Both the position numbers and the translations under genes were made by a program. Shown here one piece after another: positions 1 to 6,127 of a stretch of DNA of 6,127 nucleotides. Below the pieces are notes generated by a model that made no database searches, was not told the DNA's origin, and was given only the letters and a program-made list of their open reading frames with translations. Position 1 is the stretch's first letter. The number at the start of each line of letters is the position of its first letter. The DNA is from Maritimibacter sp. (GTDB lineage Bacteria; Pseudomonadota; Alphaproteobacteria; Rhodobacterales; Rhodobacteraceae): positions 1 through 6,127 of the forward strand of contig JAGRMP010000409.1 of NCBI GenBank assembly GCA_020441225.1, read 5' to 3'.

Positions 1-881
1 CCCCGGCGGATGTTCTCGGCGATCACATGCGCGGCGGTTTCGGGACGGGTGGCGGAGGCGATATGCGGCGTGACCGTGACCTTGGGATGCGCCCAATAGG
101 GATGGTCCGCCGGCAGTGGCTCGACCCGGAAGGCGTCGAGAGTCGCGTGGCCGATCTGCCCGGCGTCGAGCGCTGCGAGCAACGCCGCGTCGTCGATCAG
201 CGCGCCGCGCCCCGGGTTCAGCACCACCGCGCCTTCGGGCAACCGCGCAAGCGCCGCGGCGTCGAGGATGTTCACGGTGGCCGGGGTGAGCGGCAGCAAC
301 AGCACGAGGATCTCGGAACGCGCGAGTACTTCGTCCAGCCCGTCGTCCCCCGCGCAACACGCAACCCCGTCGAGCGCCTTTTGCGACCGCGACCAGCCCG
401 CCACGTCGAAGCCGAGCCCCGCCAGCGCCTCGGCGCAGGCTGCGCCCAGCGCGCCCAGCCCAAGCACGCCCACCCGCCGGTCGGCGGCGAGCGGCGGCAC
501 GTGCGGCGCCCAGGCCGCGCCTTCCCGGCAGATGTCACGGTCGATTCCGAGGTGATGGCGCAGCACATGGCCGGTGACCCACTCGACCATGCCGCGTGTG
601 AGCCCCTCGTCGACCATCCGCGCATAGGGCATGGTCAGGGTCGGGTTGGCGATGATCGTCTCGACCCCGGCCCAGAGCCCGAGCGCGGCCTTGGCCCGCC
701 CATAGCCCGACAGATCGACTTGCCCGCCCTTCGGGGCATAGACGATGTAGTCGACCTCGGCCGGCGGATGATCTTCCGCCAGGTCGGCCTCGACCCCCAG
801 CGCCGCCAGCGCGTCCACCAGCGGTTCGCGGTACTTTTCCGCCTCTCCCCGTCCGGTGATAAATTGCACTTTTACGATCAT
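1..881 (-). CDS. ghrA: 2-hydroxyacid dehydrogenase, glyoxylate/hydroxypyruvate reductase A-like (3'-truncated)
   Basis: This is a cytoplasmic NAD(P)H-dependent reductase of the D-isomer-specific 2-hydroxyacid dehydrogenase family; GhrA proteins reduce glyoxylate to glycolate and hydroxypyruvate to glycerate. The 293 residues visible start MIVKVQFITGRGEAEKYREP and have the catalytic-domain loop LWAGVETIIANPTLT (69-83), the Rossmann glycine motif GLGALG (141-146), and the family's Arg-Glu-His triad as Arg225 (NPGRGALID), Glu254 (DAFRVEPLP) and His273 (TPHIAS). WSRSQK at about 163-168, after the second Rossmann strand, resembles the GhrA segment linked to NADPH preference; that preference is inferred. 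The frame is open to the left edge, and family length suggests only about 15-20 C-terminal residues are missing. The ATG at 881 overlaps the rodA TGA (ATGA). No clear Shine-Dalgarno precedes it, so translation probably depends on ribosomes finishing rodA. Exact substrate is uncertain; membership of the GhrA-like group is well supported. Confidence 0.9.
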   Translation of the reverse strand, partial: MIVKVQFITGRGEAEKYREPLVDALAALGVEADLAEDHPPAEVDYIVYAPKGGQVDLSGYGRAKAALGLWAGVETIIANPTLTMPYARMVDEGLTRGMVEWVTGHVLRHHLGIDRDICREGAAWAPHVPPLAADRRVGVLGLGALGAACAEALAGLGFDVAGWSRSQKALDGVACCAGDDGLDEVLARSEILVLLLPLTPATVNILDAAALARLPEGAVVLNPGRGALIDDAALLAALDAGQIGHATLDAFRVEPLPADHPYWAHPKVTVTPHIASATRPETAAHVIAENIRR

Positions 882-2023
882 TTTGAGCGTGCCCGGTGGA
901 TATGCGCCGATTGGACCAGTCCGAATCCGATCATCAGGACCAGCATGGCCGAGCCGCCGTAGCTCACCAACGGCAACGGTACGCCGACAACGGGCGCGAG
1001 CCCCATGACCATCGACATGTTGACCGCGAAGAACAGGAAGAAGGTCGCCGCGACCCCCCAGGTCACCAGCGCGCCGAACCGGTCCTGGTTGCGGGTGGCC
1101 GAGGCCACCGCGACCACGATGATCGCCACGTAGAGCGCGAGCAGCGAGGCGGCACCGACGAAGCCGAATTCCTCGGCGAGCGAGGTGAAGATGAAATCGG
1201 TGTGTTTCTCGGGCAGAAAGTTGAGCCGCGACTGGGTGCCCTGCAAAAAGCCCCGCCCGGTCCAGCCGCCCGAGCCCAGCGCGATCTTGGACTGGGTGAT
1301 GTGGTAGCCCGCGCCGAGCGGATCGGAGGCCGGGTCGAGAAAAGTGTCGATCCGCCTGTATTGGTAGTCCTTCAACAGCTGCCAGTCGGTCCCGCGCGAA
1401 AGCAGCACCGCCGCCACCGAGCCGATCCCGCCGACCCCGACCACGACGAAATAGAGCCAGTGGACCCCGGCAAGGAACATGGTGATCGCCCCCCCCGCCA
1501 TCAGCAGGAGCGCGGTGCCGAGGTCGGGCTGCATCAGCGTGAGCCCGGCGGGAACCAGGATCAGCGTGACCGGCGCCAGCACCCAGAAGGGCCGCGAGAC
1601 CTTGGACAGATCGAGCCAGTCGTAATAGGCCGCGAGCGCCATGATGAGGGTGATCTTGGTCAGCTCCGAGGGCTGCAGCCGTATGAAACCGAGGTCGATC
1701 CAGCGCTGCGCCCCCATCCCGACCGAACCGAAGAACTCGACCCAGAGCAACAGCCCGACCGAGGCCGCGTAGGCGAGCCCGGCCATGTTGCGCCAGAACC
1801 AGATCGGCACGAAACCGATCACCATCATCACCGCAAGCCCGAACGCGAAGCGCTTCATCTGCGGTTCGGCCCAGGTCGCCGCGGTGCCGCCGGCGACCGA
1901 GTAGAGCATGCCGAAGCCGATCCCGGCGACGGTGGCGAGCAGCAGCACCAGCGCCCAGTTGACGTAGAATACCTTCTTGAACCCGGTGGGCACCCATTTG
2001 ACGTTGTATTCAAGGTAGCTCAC
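878..2023 (-). CDS. rodA: Peptidoglycan glycosyltransferase RodA (SEDS family)
   Basis: RodA polymerises lipid II into glycan strands in the elongasome, working as a complex with PBP2. The 381-residue product is a polytopic membrane protein with about ten hydrophobic segments and a large extracytoplasmic loop at about residues 210-285. SEDS hallmarks are present: GAQRWIDLGFIRLQPSELTK (104-123), MQPDLGTALL (164-173), PEKHTDFIF (271-279), whose Asp276 corresponds by alignment to the catalytic Asp shown essential in other RodA proteins, and GVPLPLVSYGGSAM (347-360). Length is close to E. coli RodA (370). The partner gene mrdA next door distinguishes it from FtsW. The start is GTG at 2023, overlapping the mrdA stop as GTGA, with a strong GGGAGGA 7 nt upstream; no ATG fits better. 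The TGA at 880-878 overlaps the start of the reductase gene. Confidence 0.96.
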   Translation of the reverse strand: MSYLEYNVKWVPTGFKKVFYVNWALVLLLATVAGIGFGMLYSVAGGTAATWAEPQMKRFAFGLAVMMVIGFVPIWFWRNMAGLAYAASVGLLLWVEFFGSVGMGAQRWIDLGFIRLQPSELTKITLIMALAAYYDWLDLSKVSRPFWVLAPVTLILVPAGLTLMQPDLGTALLLMAGGAITMFLAGVHWLYFVVVGVGGIGSVAAVLLSRGTDWQLLKDYQYRRIDTFLDPASDPLGAGYHITQSKIALGSGGWTGRGFLQGTQSRLNFLPEKHTDFIFTSLAEEFGFVGAASLLALYVAIIVVAVASATRNQDRFGALVTWGVAATFFLFFAVNMSMVMGLAPVVGVPLPLVSYGGSAMLVLMIGFGLVQSAHIHRARSK

Positions 2024-3963
2024 GCCCGCGTCCTCCCTTCGCCCGGCGCCTGCGGCGGTCTCAGGTCCAGTTCGTCGAACCGGGCGCGCACGGTGTTGCG
2101 CTGCGACGGCGGATAGGCCTCGAGCGGCGGCACGTCGTCGTAGAGCGCGGCGAGCAGCAGATCGCGGGCGATCGGCGCCGCCGTCGACGAACCGCCGCCG
2201 CCATGCTCGACCACGACCGCCACCGCCACCTCGGGGTTCTCATGCGGCGCATAGCCCACGAACAGCGCGTGGTCGCGCCGTTCCCAGGGCAGATCGTCGT
2301 TCGAGGTCACCCCCGCCTCGCGCTCCTCGGCGGTGATGTTGCGCACCTGGCTGGTGCCGGTCTTGCCGGCGATCCGGAGCCCCTCGGCCACGACGCGCGA
2401 CGACAGCGCGGTGCCGTTGGGGTGGTTGACCACCTCAAACAGCCCCTGCTGGATCAACGCGAGATTGCGCGGGTCGAGGCCGAGGCTTTCGCCGCCCTCC
2501 ACGGGTTGTTCGATCCCGTCGATGGCGCGCACCAGGCGCGGCACCACCCGCCGGCCGGTCCCGAGCCGCGCCGTCATCACCGCGAGCTGCAGCGGCGACG
2601 TCAGCACAAAGCCCTGGCCGATGGTGGCGTTGAGCGTGTCGCCGATCACCCAGTCGGCCCCCCGGGTCGCCCGTTTCCATCCCCGCGTCGGCACCCGACC
2701 CTCGGCCACCGACAGGAGCGGCAGATCGAAGCTCTCGCCCAGCCCGAGCCGGTGCGCCATCGCCGCAATCCGTTCGATCCCGACCTCCTGGCAGAGCTCG
2801 TAATAATAGACGTCGCAGCTCTCCCGCAGTGAGCGGACCAGTTCAACCCGGCCGTGGCCCGCACGGCTCCAGCAGTGGAACCGGCGGCCCGAGACCTCGA
2901 CATGGCCATTGCAGGTGTAAGTGTCGTCGGGTCCGATCAAACCGTCTTCCAGCGCCGCGAGCGCGGTGACCATCTTGAAGGTCGAGCCGGGCGGGTAGAT
3001 CCCCTGCGACGCCTTGTCCGGCAGCGGCCGGTAGGGATCGTCGAGCAGCGTCTGGTAATCCTTCGACGAGATCCCGCGGACGAATTTGTTGGGATCGAAT
3101 GTCGGCGCCGAGGCCATCGCGAGAATGTCGCCGTTCTGCGGGTTGAGGATGACCGTCGCAGCGCTTTCACCGCTCAGCCGCGCTTCGGCGAAGTTCTGCA
3201 GCGCGTGGTTGACCGTAAGCTGCACGTCGTGCCCGGGGATGCCCTCCTCGCGGTCGAGCTCGCGCATTACCCGGCCGACGGCGTTGACCTCGATCCGGCT
3301 GGTGCCCGCACTGCCGCGCAAGGAATCCTCGAGCTTGGCTTCGACGCCGAACTTGCCGATCTCGAAGCGCGGGATCTGGAACAGCGGGTCGGGGTCTTCG
3401 ATCTTCGACAGATCGTAATCCGAGACCGGGCCGACGTAGCCCACGATATGGGCGAAATCGCCCCCCAGCGGGTAGGTCCGGCTGAGCCCCATCTCCGGGT
3501 TGACGCCGGGAAGCGCCGGTGCGTTGACCGCCACTTCGGCGACGTCTTCCCAGCTCACCCGGTCGGCCACGGTCACCGGCAGGAAGGGGCTGACCTTGCG
3601 CATTTCGGCGAGCGCGGCTTGCTTGTCTTCGGGCGAGAGCCAGATGATCTTCGACAGCCGGTCGAGCACCGCTTCCGGGTCGCCCGCGTCTTCGCGCACC
3701 ATCACGATCCGGTAGTTCTGCTCGTTGCCCGCAAGCAGCACGCCCTTGCGGTCGTAGATCATCCCGCGCGCGGGCGGGATCAGGCGGATGTTGATCCGGT
3801 TCTGGTCCGCCAGCATGCGAAACGCGTCGGCCTGGTCGACTTGCAAATAACGCATCCGCGCCGCCAGCACGCCAGCGAAGGCAATCTGCGCGGTGCCGAG
3901 CAGCAGCCCGCGACGGGTGACCGTGCGGGCGGCCTTTTCGGTATCTGCGGGGGACCGTCTCAT
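2020..3963 (-). CDS. mrdA: Peptidoglycan D,D-transpeptidase MrdA (penicillin-binding protein 2)
   Basis: PBP2 is the class B penicillin-binding protein that crosslinks peptidoglycan made by RodA during cell elongation; it is anchored in the inner membrane and faces the periplasm. The 647-residue product has a basic N-terminus and one membrane helix at about 18-36, then the N-terminal dimerisation/pedestal domain with PPARGMIYDRKGVLLAGN (63-80) and the RTYPLGGDFAHIVGYVG block (about 162-178). The transpeptidase domain follows with all three active-site motifs: SxxK as STFK (Ser327 nucleophile, Lys330), SxD as SCD (382-384) followed by VYYYE, and KTG as KTGT (534-537). Length and motif order match PBP2 rather than FtsI. 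The ATG at 3963 overlaps the mreD TGA and has GAGGTG upstream. The frame stays open upstream to 4569, but those 202 codons are an out-of-frame reading of mreD. The TGA overlaps the GTG of rodA. Confidence 0.96.
   Translation of the reverse strand: MRRSPADTEKAARTVTRRGLLLGTAQIAFAGVLAARMRYLQVDQADAFRMLADQNRINIRLIPPARGMIYDRKGVLLAGNEQNYRIVMVREDAGDPEAVLDRLSKIIWLSPEDKQAALAEMRKVSPFLPVTVADRVSWEDVAEVAVNAPALPGVNPEMGLSRTYPLGGDFAHIVGYVGPVSDYDLSKIEDPDPLFQIPRFEIGKFGVEAKLEDSLRGSAGTSRIEVNAVGRVMRELDREEGIPGHDVQLTVNHALQNFAEARLSGESAATVILNPQNGDILAMASAPTFDPNKFVRGISSKDYQTLLDDPYRPLPDKASQGIYPPGSTFKMVTALAALEDGLIGPDDTYTCNGHVEVSGRRFHCWSRAGHGRVELVRSLRESCDVYYYELCQEVGIERIAAMAHRLGLGESFDLPLLSVAEGRVPTRGWKRATRGADWVIGDTLNATIGQGFVLTSPLQLAVMTARLGTGRRVVPRLVRAIDGIEQPVEGGESLGLDPRNLALIQQGLFEVVNHPNGTALSSRVVAEGLRIAGKTGTSQVRNITAEEREAGVTSNDDLPWERRDHALFVGYAPHENPEVAVAVVVEHGGGGSSTAAPIARDLLLAALYDDVPPLEAYPPSQRNTVRARFDELDLRPPQAPGEGRTRA
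2031..2037 (-). promoter_or_regulatory. rodA ribosome-binding site deciding a GTG start
   Basis: GGGAGGA on the minus strand lies 7 nt before the GTG at 2023, inside the last codons of mrdA. This is the strongest Shine-Dalgarno in the window and supports a GTG start for rodA despite the non-ATG codon. Confidence 0.8.
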
Positions 3964-4499
3964 ACCAGGCGCACCTCGCTTGCGTGTTCGCCGGGCGCCA
4001 GTCTGCGCACCCGGAGCACCCAGACCGACAGCGCGGCAACCGCCGGATAGGCGGCGATATTGACGAAAAGCCCAAGCACGGCGAGCGTGAACGCCGGCTG
4101 GTCGACGAAGAAGACCGCCAGCACGATCCGCTCCGCCACCAGGAGCAGCGCCAGGATGACGCCGGCGGTGATCCATTCGGTGAAAAAACCGCGCTCGCGC
4201 AGCAGCCCGGCGCGCGACCGCATCGCTTCGAGACCGATCACCGCAAGGCCGCTGGCCACGCCCGGCGGACGCAGGAACAGAAGCTCGGTGACCACGAGCA
4301 GCGCCGCGAACAGCAGCACCGGCACGTAGTCGGGGCGCTGCGCCACCCAGGCGAGACCGGCGAGCACGATGAAATCGGGCGGCGGCAGACCGCCCGCGTC
4401 GCCGCCGGTCGGCAGGATGCGCAGGAAAACGACGAGCCCGGCGAGGACGGCGAAGAGGAGCGCATAGCCCCAGCGATGCAGGGTTGCCGGTGAGATCAT
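3960..4499 (-). CDS. mreD: Rod shape-determining protein MreD
   Basis: MreD is a small polytopic inner-membrane protein of the elongasome that acts with MreC. It is poorly conserved in sequence, so this call rests on position between mreC and mrdA, on length (179 residues, slightly longer than the roughly 160 of enteric MreD) and on topology. Hydrophobic segments are visible at about residues 11-29, 41-54, 58-76, 80-93, 107-131 and 136-163, which would give five or six membrane spans. The loop at about 93-108 (MRSRAGLLRERGFFTEW) is basic and probably cytoplasmic, and the C-terminus is a short charged tail. The ATG at 4499 overlaps the mreC stop (ATGA) and has GGAGG 7 nt upstream, inside the last codons of mreC. 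The TGA at 3962-3960 overlaps the mrdA start in the same way. Confidence 0.9.
   Translation of the reverse strand: MISPATLHRWGYALLFAVLAGLVVFLRILPTGGDAGGLPPPDFIVLAGLAWVAQRPDYVPVLLFAALLVVTELLFLRPPGVASGLAVIGLEAMRSRAGLLRERGFFTEWITAGVILALLLVAERIVLAVFFVDQPAFTLAVLGLFVNIAAYPAVAALSVWVLRVRRLAPGEHASEVRLV
3972..3977 (-). promoter_or_regulatory. mrdA ribosome-binding site inside mreD
   Basis: GAGGTG on the minus strand ends 8 nt before the mrdA ATG at 3963, within the last codons of mreD. It is a moderate match and favours this ATG over any start further upstream in the open frame. Confidence 0.6.
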
Positions 4500-5512
4500 C
4501 CGCCAACCTCCGCCTCGCCTGCCTCGGGCGCGACCGCGTCGGTGCCCCCCGCGGCAGGTGCGCCGCCATCGGTGCCCGCGTCGCTGTCCCCCACGGCGGC
4601 CCCGCCGGTCAGCGCGGGCGCAGGCGCGCCGTCTGCGACCGGGGCAAGCGCCGGGTTCATCACGATGAGACTGCCCGCCTCGCGCAAAATCTCGCCCGGA
4701 TGCGAGCGCAGCACGCGCAGGAATTCGAGCCGCGAATAGTCGGCGGCGAGCTGCACCCGGAGCCGCCCGTCGGCCCCCGCGACAACCGCGCCCACGAGCA
4801 GGCCCGCCGGAAACACCCCGCCGTCGCCCGAGGAGACGACCCGGTCGCCCGGGCGCACCGCGTCGCGTTCATCGAGGAATTCGAGCGGCGGGCGGGCGGT
4901 GTTGTCACCCGACAGCAGCCCTTTCTGCCCCGAAGGCTGGATGGTCACCGGGATGCGGCTTGACGAGTCGGTGAGCAGGATCACCCGCGCGGTCTGGTCG
5001 CCGACACCCGAGATCCGGCCCACGAGCCCGAGCCCGTCCATCGCCGCCCAGCCATCGACCAGCCCGTCGCGGGCGCCGACATTGAGCAGCACCGACTGGC
5101 GGAACGGCGAGCCTGAATCGGTCAGGACCCTGCCGGTGACGAAGGACAGCCGCGCGTCGAGCCGGACGTTGTTGAGGTCGAGCAGCCGGGCGTTCTCTTC
5201 TTCGAGCTGCACCGCGGCCTCTTTCCACGCCTTCATCCGCTGCAATTCGCGCCGCAGCTCCTGGTTCTGCTCGGCAAGCCTTGTGTAGCTCTGGAACCCT
5301 TCGATCAGTTTCGCGGCCTTGGTCACCGGCACCAGCGCCCATTCCATGTTGGGCACCACGGCGTCGACCACCTGGGCGCGCACCCGCTCGACCCGCGGGC
5401 TGTCGATCCGCCACAGCACGAAGACCGCGAACAGCACAAAGACCACGATCCCCACCAGGATCCGCCTGACGGGGGTGACGTAATCTTCGGATTGCCGTCG
5501 GTTTCTCGCCAT
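4496..5512 (-). CDS. mreC: Rod shape-determining protein MreC
   Basis: MreC is a bitopic inner-membrane protein whose periplasmic part binds and activates PBP2-RodA and links them to MreB/MreD. The 338-residue product has a basic cytoplasmic N-terminus, one membrane helix at about residues 18-34 (LVGIVVFVLFAVFVLW), a predicted coiled coil at about 70-115 rich in E, L, Q and R heptads (LAEQNQELRRELQRM), and the two-lobed beta domain at about 120-275 with VTGRVLTD, VLLNVGARDGLVDG and GDRVVSSGDGGVFPAGLLVG. From about residue 288 the chain becomes a low-complexity Ala/Gly/Pro/Asp/Glu tail. The ATG at 5512 was chosen because GGGAG lies 5 nt upstream and MARNRRQSEDY fits the family. The frame is open upstream to 5644, but that extension reads antisense-frame sequence of the mreB 3' end and has no family resemblance. 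The TGA overlaps the mreD ATG. Confidence 0.95.
   Translation of the reverse strand: MARNRRQSEDYVTPVRRILVGIVVFVLFAVFVLWRIDSPRVERVRAQVVDAVVPNMEWALVPVTKAAKLIEGFQSYTRLAEQNQELRRELQRMKAWKEAAVQLEEENARLLDLNNVRLDARLSFVTGRVLTDSGSPFRQSVLLNVGARDGLVDGWAAMDGLGLVGRISGVGDQTARVILLTDSSSRIPVTIQPSGQKGLLSGDNTARPPLEFLDERDAVRPGDRVVSSGDGGVFPAGLLVGAVVAGADGRLRVQLAADYSRLEFLRVLRSHPGEILREAGSLIVMNPALAPVADGAPAPALTGGAAVGDSDAGTDGGAPAAGGTDAVAPEAGEAEVGG
4499..4651 (-). other. Low-complexity segment encoding the acidic MreC tail
   Basis: The last 51 codons of mreC encode an Ala/Gly/Pro-rich tail with interspersed Asp and Glu and no Lys or Arg. It begins after the beta domain (about residue 288) and includes GGAAVGDSDAGTDGGAPAAG. 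It is outside the conserved MreC fold, is predicted to be disordered and would lie in the periplasm. It also carries the mreD Shine-Dalgarno. Confidence 0.7.
4507..4511 (-). promoter_or_regulatory. mreD ribosome-binding site inside mreC
   Basis: GGAGG lies 7 nt before the mreD ATG and is embedded in the final Glu-Val-Gly-Gly codons of mreC. It supports the overlapping ATG at 4499 as the mreD start. Confidence 0.8.
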
Positions 5513-5517
5513 CAGCT

Positions 5518-5533
5518 CTCCCAGCCCCGGGAG
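5518..5533 (-). promoter_or_regulatory. Potential hairpin covering the mreC Shine-Dalgarno
   Basis: On the minus strand CTCCC (5533-5529) can pair with GGGAG (5522-5518) around a 6-nt loop. The right arm is exactly the mreC Shine-Dalgarno, which sits 5 nt before the ATG at 5512. If the stem forms, it would hide the ribosome-binding site and lower mreC translation relative to mreB. A 5-bp stem is weak evidence by itself; the functional reading is inferred. Confidence 0.35.
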
Positions 5534-5536
5534 CCG

Positions 5537-5559
5537 GCGCCAAGCGCGGTCTTGGGCGC
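5537..5559 (-). promoter_or_regulatory. Potential RNA hairpin in the mreB-mreC gap
   Basis: On the minus strand GCGCCCAAG (5559-5551) can pair with CTTGGCGC (5544-5537), giving an 8-bp stem with one bulged C and a 6-nt loop (ACCGCG). It begins 11 bases after the mreB stop codon. No run of T follows, so it does not look like a standard intrinsic terminator. It could stabilise the 3' end of mreB mRNA or mark a processing or attenuation point; this is inference, and G+C-rich DNA forms such stems easily. Confidence 0.4.
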
Positions 5560-5570
5560 GGCCCGCGGGT

Positions 5571-6127
<557 letters not shown>

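Noticed and set aside
27..962. A 311-codon open frame on the plus strand opposite the reductase gene
   Set aside because: The minus strand encodes an intact-looking 2-hydroxyacid dehydrogenase with catalytic residues; the plus-strand product is Arg-rich and unrecognisable.
896..2116. A 406-codon open frame on the plus strand opposite rodA
   Set aside because: It is rich in Arg, His, Asp, Glu, Gln and Pro, the expected composition of the reverse complement of a G+C-rich membrane-protein gene. It has no domain resemblance and runs entirely antisense to clear rodA and the 3' end of mrdA.
2812..2820. PBP2 second active-site motif is SCD rather than the textbook SxN
   Set aside because: SxD at this position is usual for PBP2-type elongation transpeptidases as I know the family, so it is not a defect or novelty.
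2854..4050. A 398-codon open frame on the plus strand opposite mrdA
   Set aside because: It is antisense to a gene with all PBP2 motifs, and its composition is that of a shadow frame created by high G+C third positions.
3964..4569. An N-terminal extension of PBP2 by 202 residues, since the mrdA frame stays open upstream
   Set aside because: The extension is an Arg/Ala-rich out-of-frame reading of mreD, and the ATG at 3963 gives a normal PBP2 N-terminus (basic stretch then membrane helix) with the usual 4-base overlap.
5562..5569. Perfect 8-bp palindrome CCCGCGGG just after the mreB stop
   Set aside because: Short G+C palindromes are expected by chance at this base composition, and nothing around it suggests an operator.

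Overview
The window is a stretch of G+C-rich (roughly two-thirds by eye) alphaproteobacterial chromosome. Protein wording and gene order look most like the Rhodobacterales/Rhodobacteraceae; that assignment is from memory of the families, not a search. All genes lie on the minus strand, so reading order runs from high to low coordinates. The layout is mreB (3' half, entering from the right edge), mreC, mreD, mrdA (PBP2), rodA, then a glyoxylate/hydroxypyruvate reductase-like gene (ghrA-type) that runs off the left edge.

The first five genes encode the core of the elongasome, the envelope machine that builds the lateral wall of rod-shaped cells. MreB is the actin-like cytoskeletal filament. MreC and MreD are the membrane/periplasmic linkers. 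RodA is the SEDS glycosyltransferase that polymerises lipid II, and PBP2 is its partner transpeptidase that crosslinks the strands. The sixth gene is a metabolic NAD(P)-dependent 2-hydroxyacid dehydrogenase with no obvious role in wall synthesis, but it is physically coupled to rodA.

The transcription unit is very compact. The only intergenic gap is 58 bp between mreB and mreC, and it holds two short potential RNA hairpins, one covering the mreC ribosome-binding site. Every later junction (mreC/mreD, mreD/mrdA, mrdA/rodA, rodA/ghrA) is a 4-base stop/start overlap (ATGA, ATGA, GTGA, ATGA). No promoter, intrinsic terminator, tRNA/rRNA, mobile element or CRISPR was found; the mreB promoter and the end of the operon lie outside the window. 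No gene-free stretch exceeds 60 bases.

This is a conserved housekeeping locus, and I do not see an undescribed system in it. The points worth a second look are the metabolic gene coupled to the end of the operon, the uninterrupted run of overlaps, the structured mreB-mreC gap and the low-complexity MreC tail.
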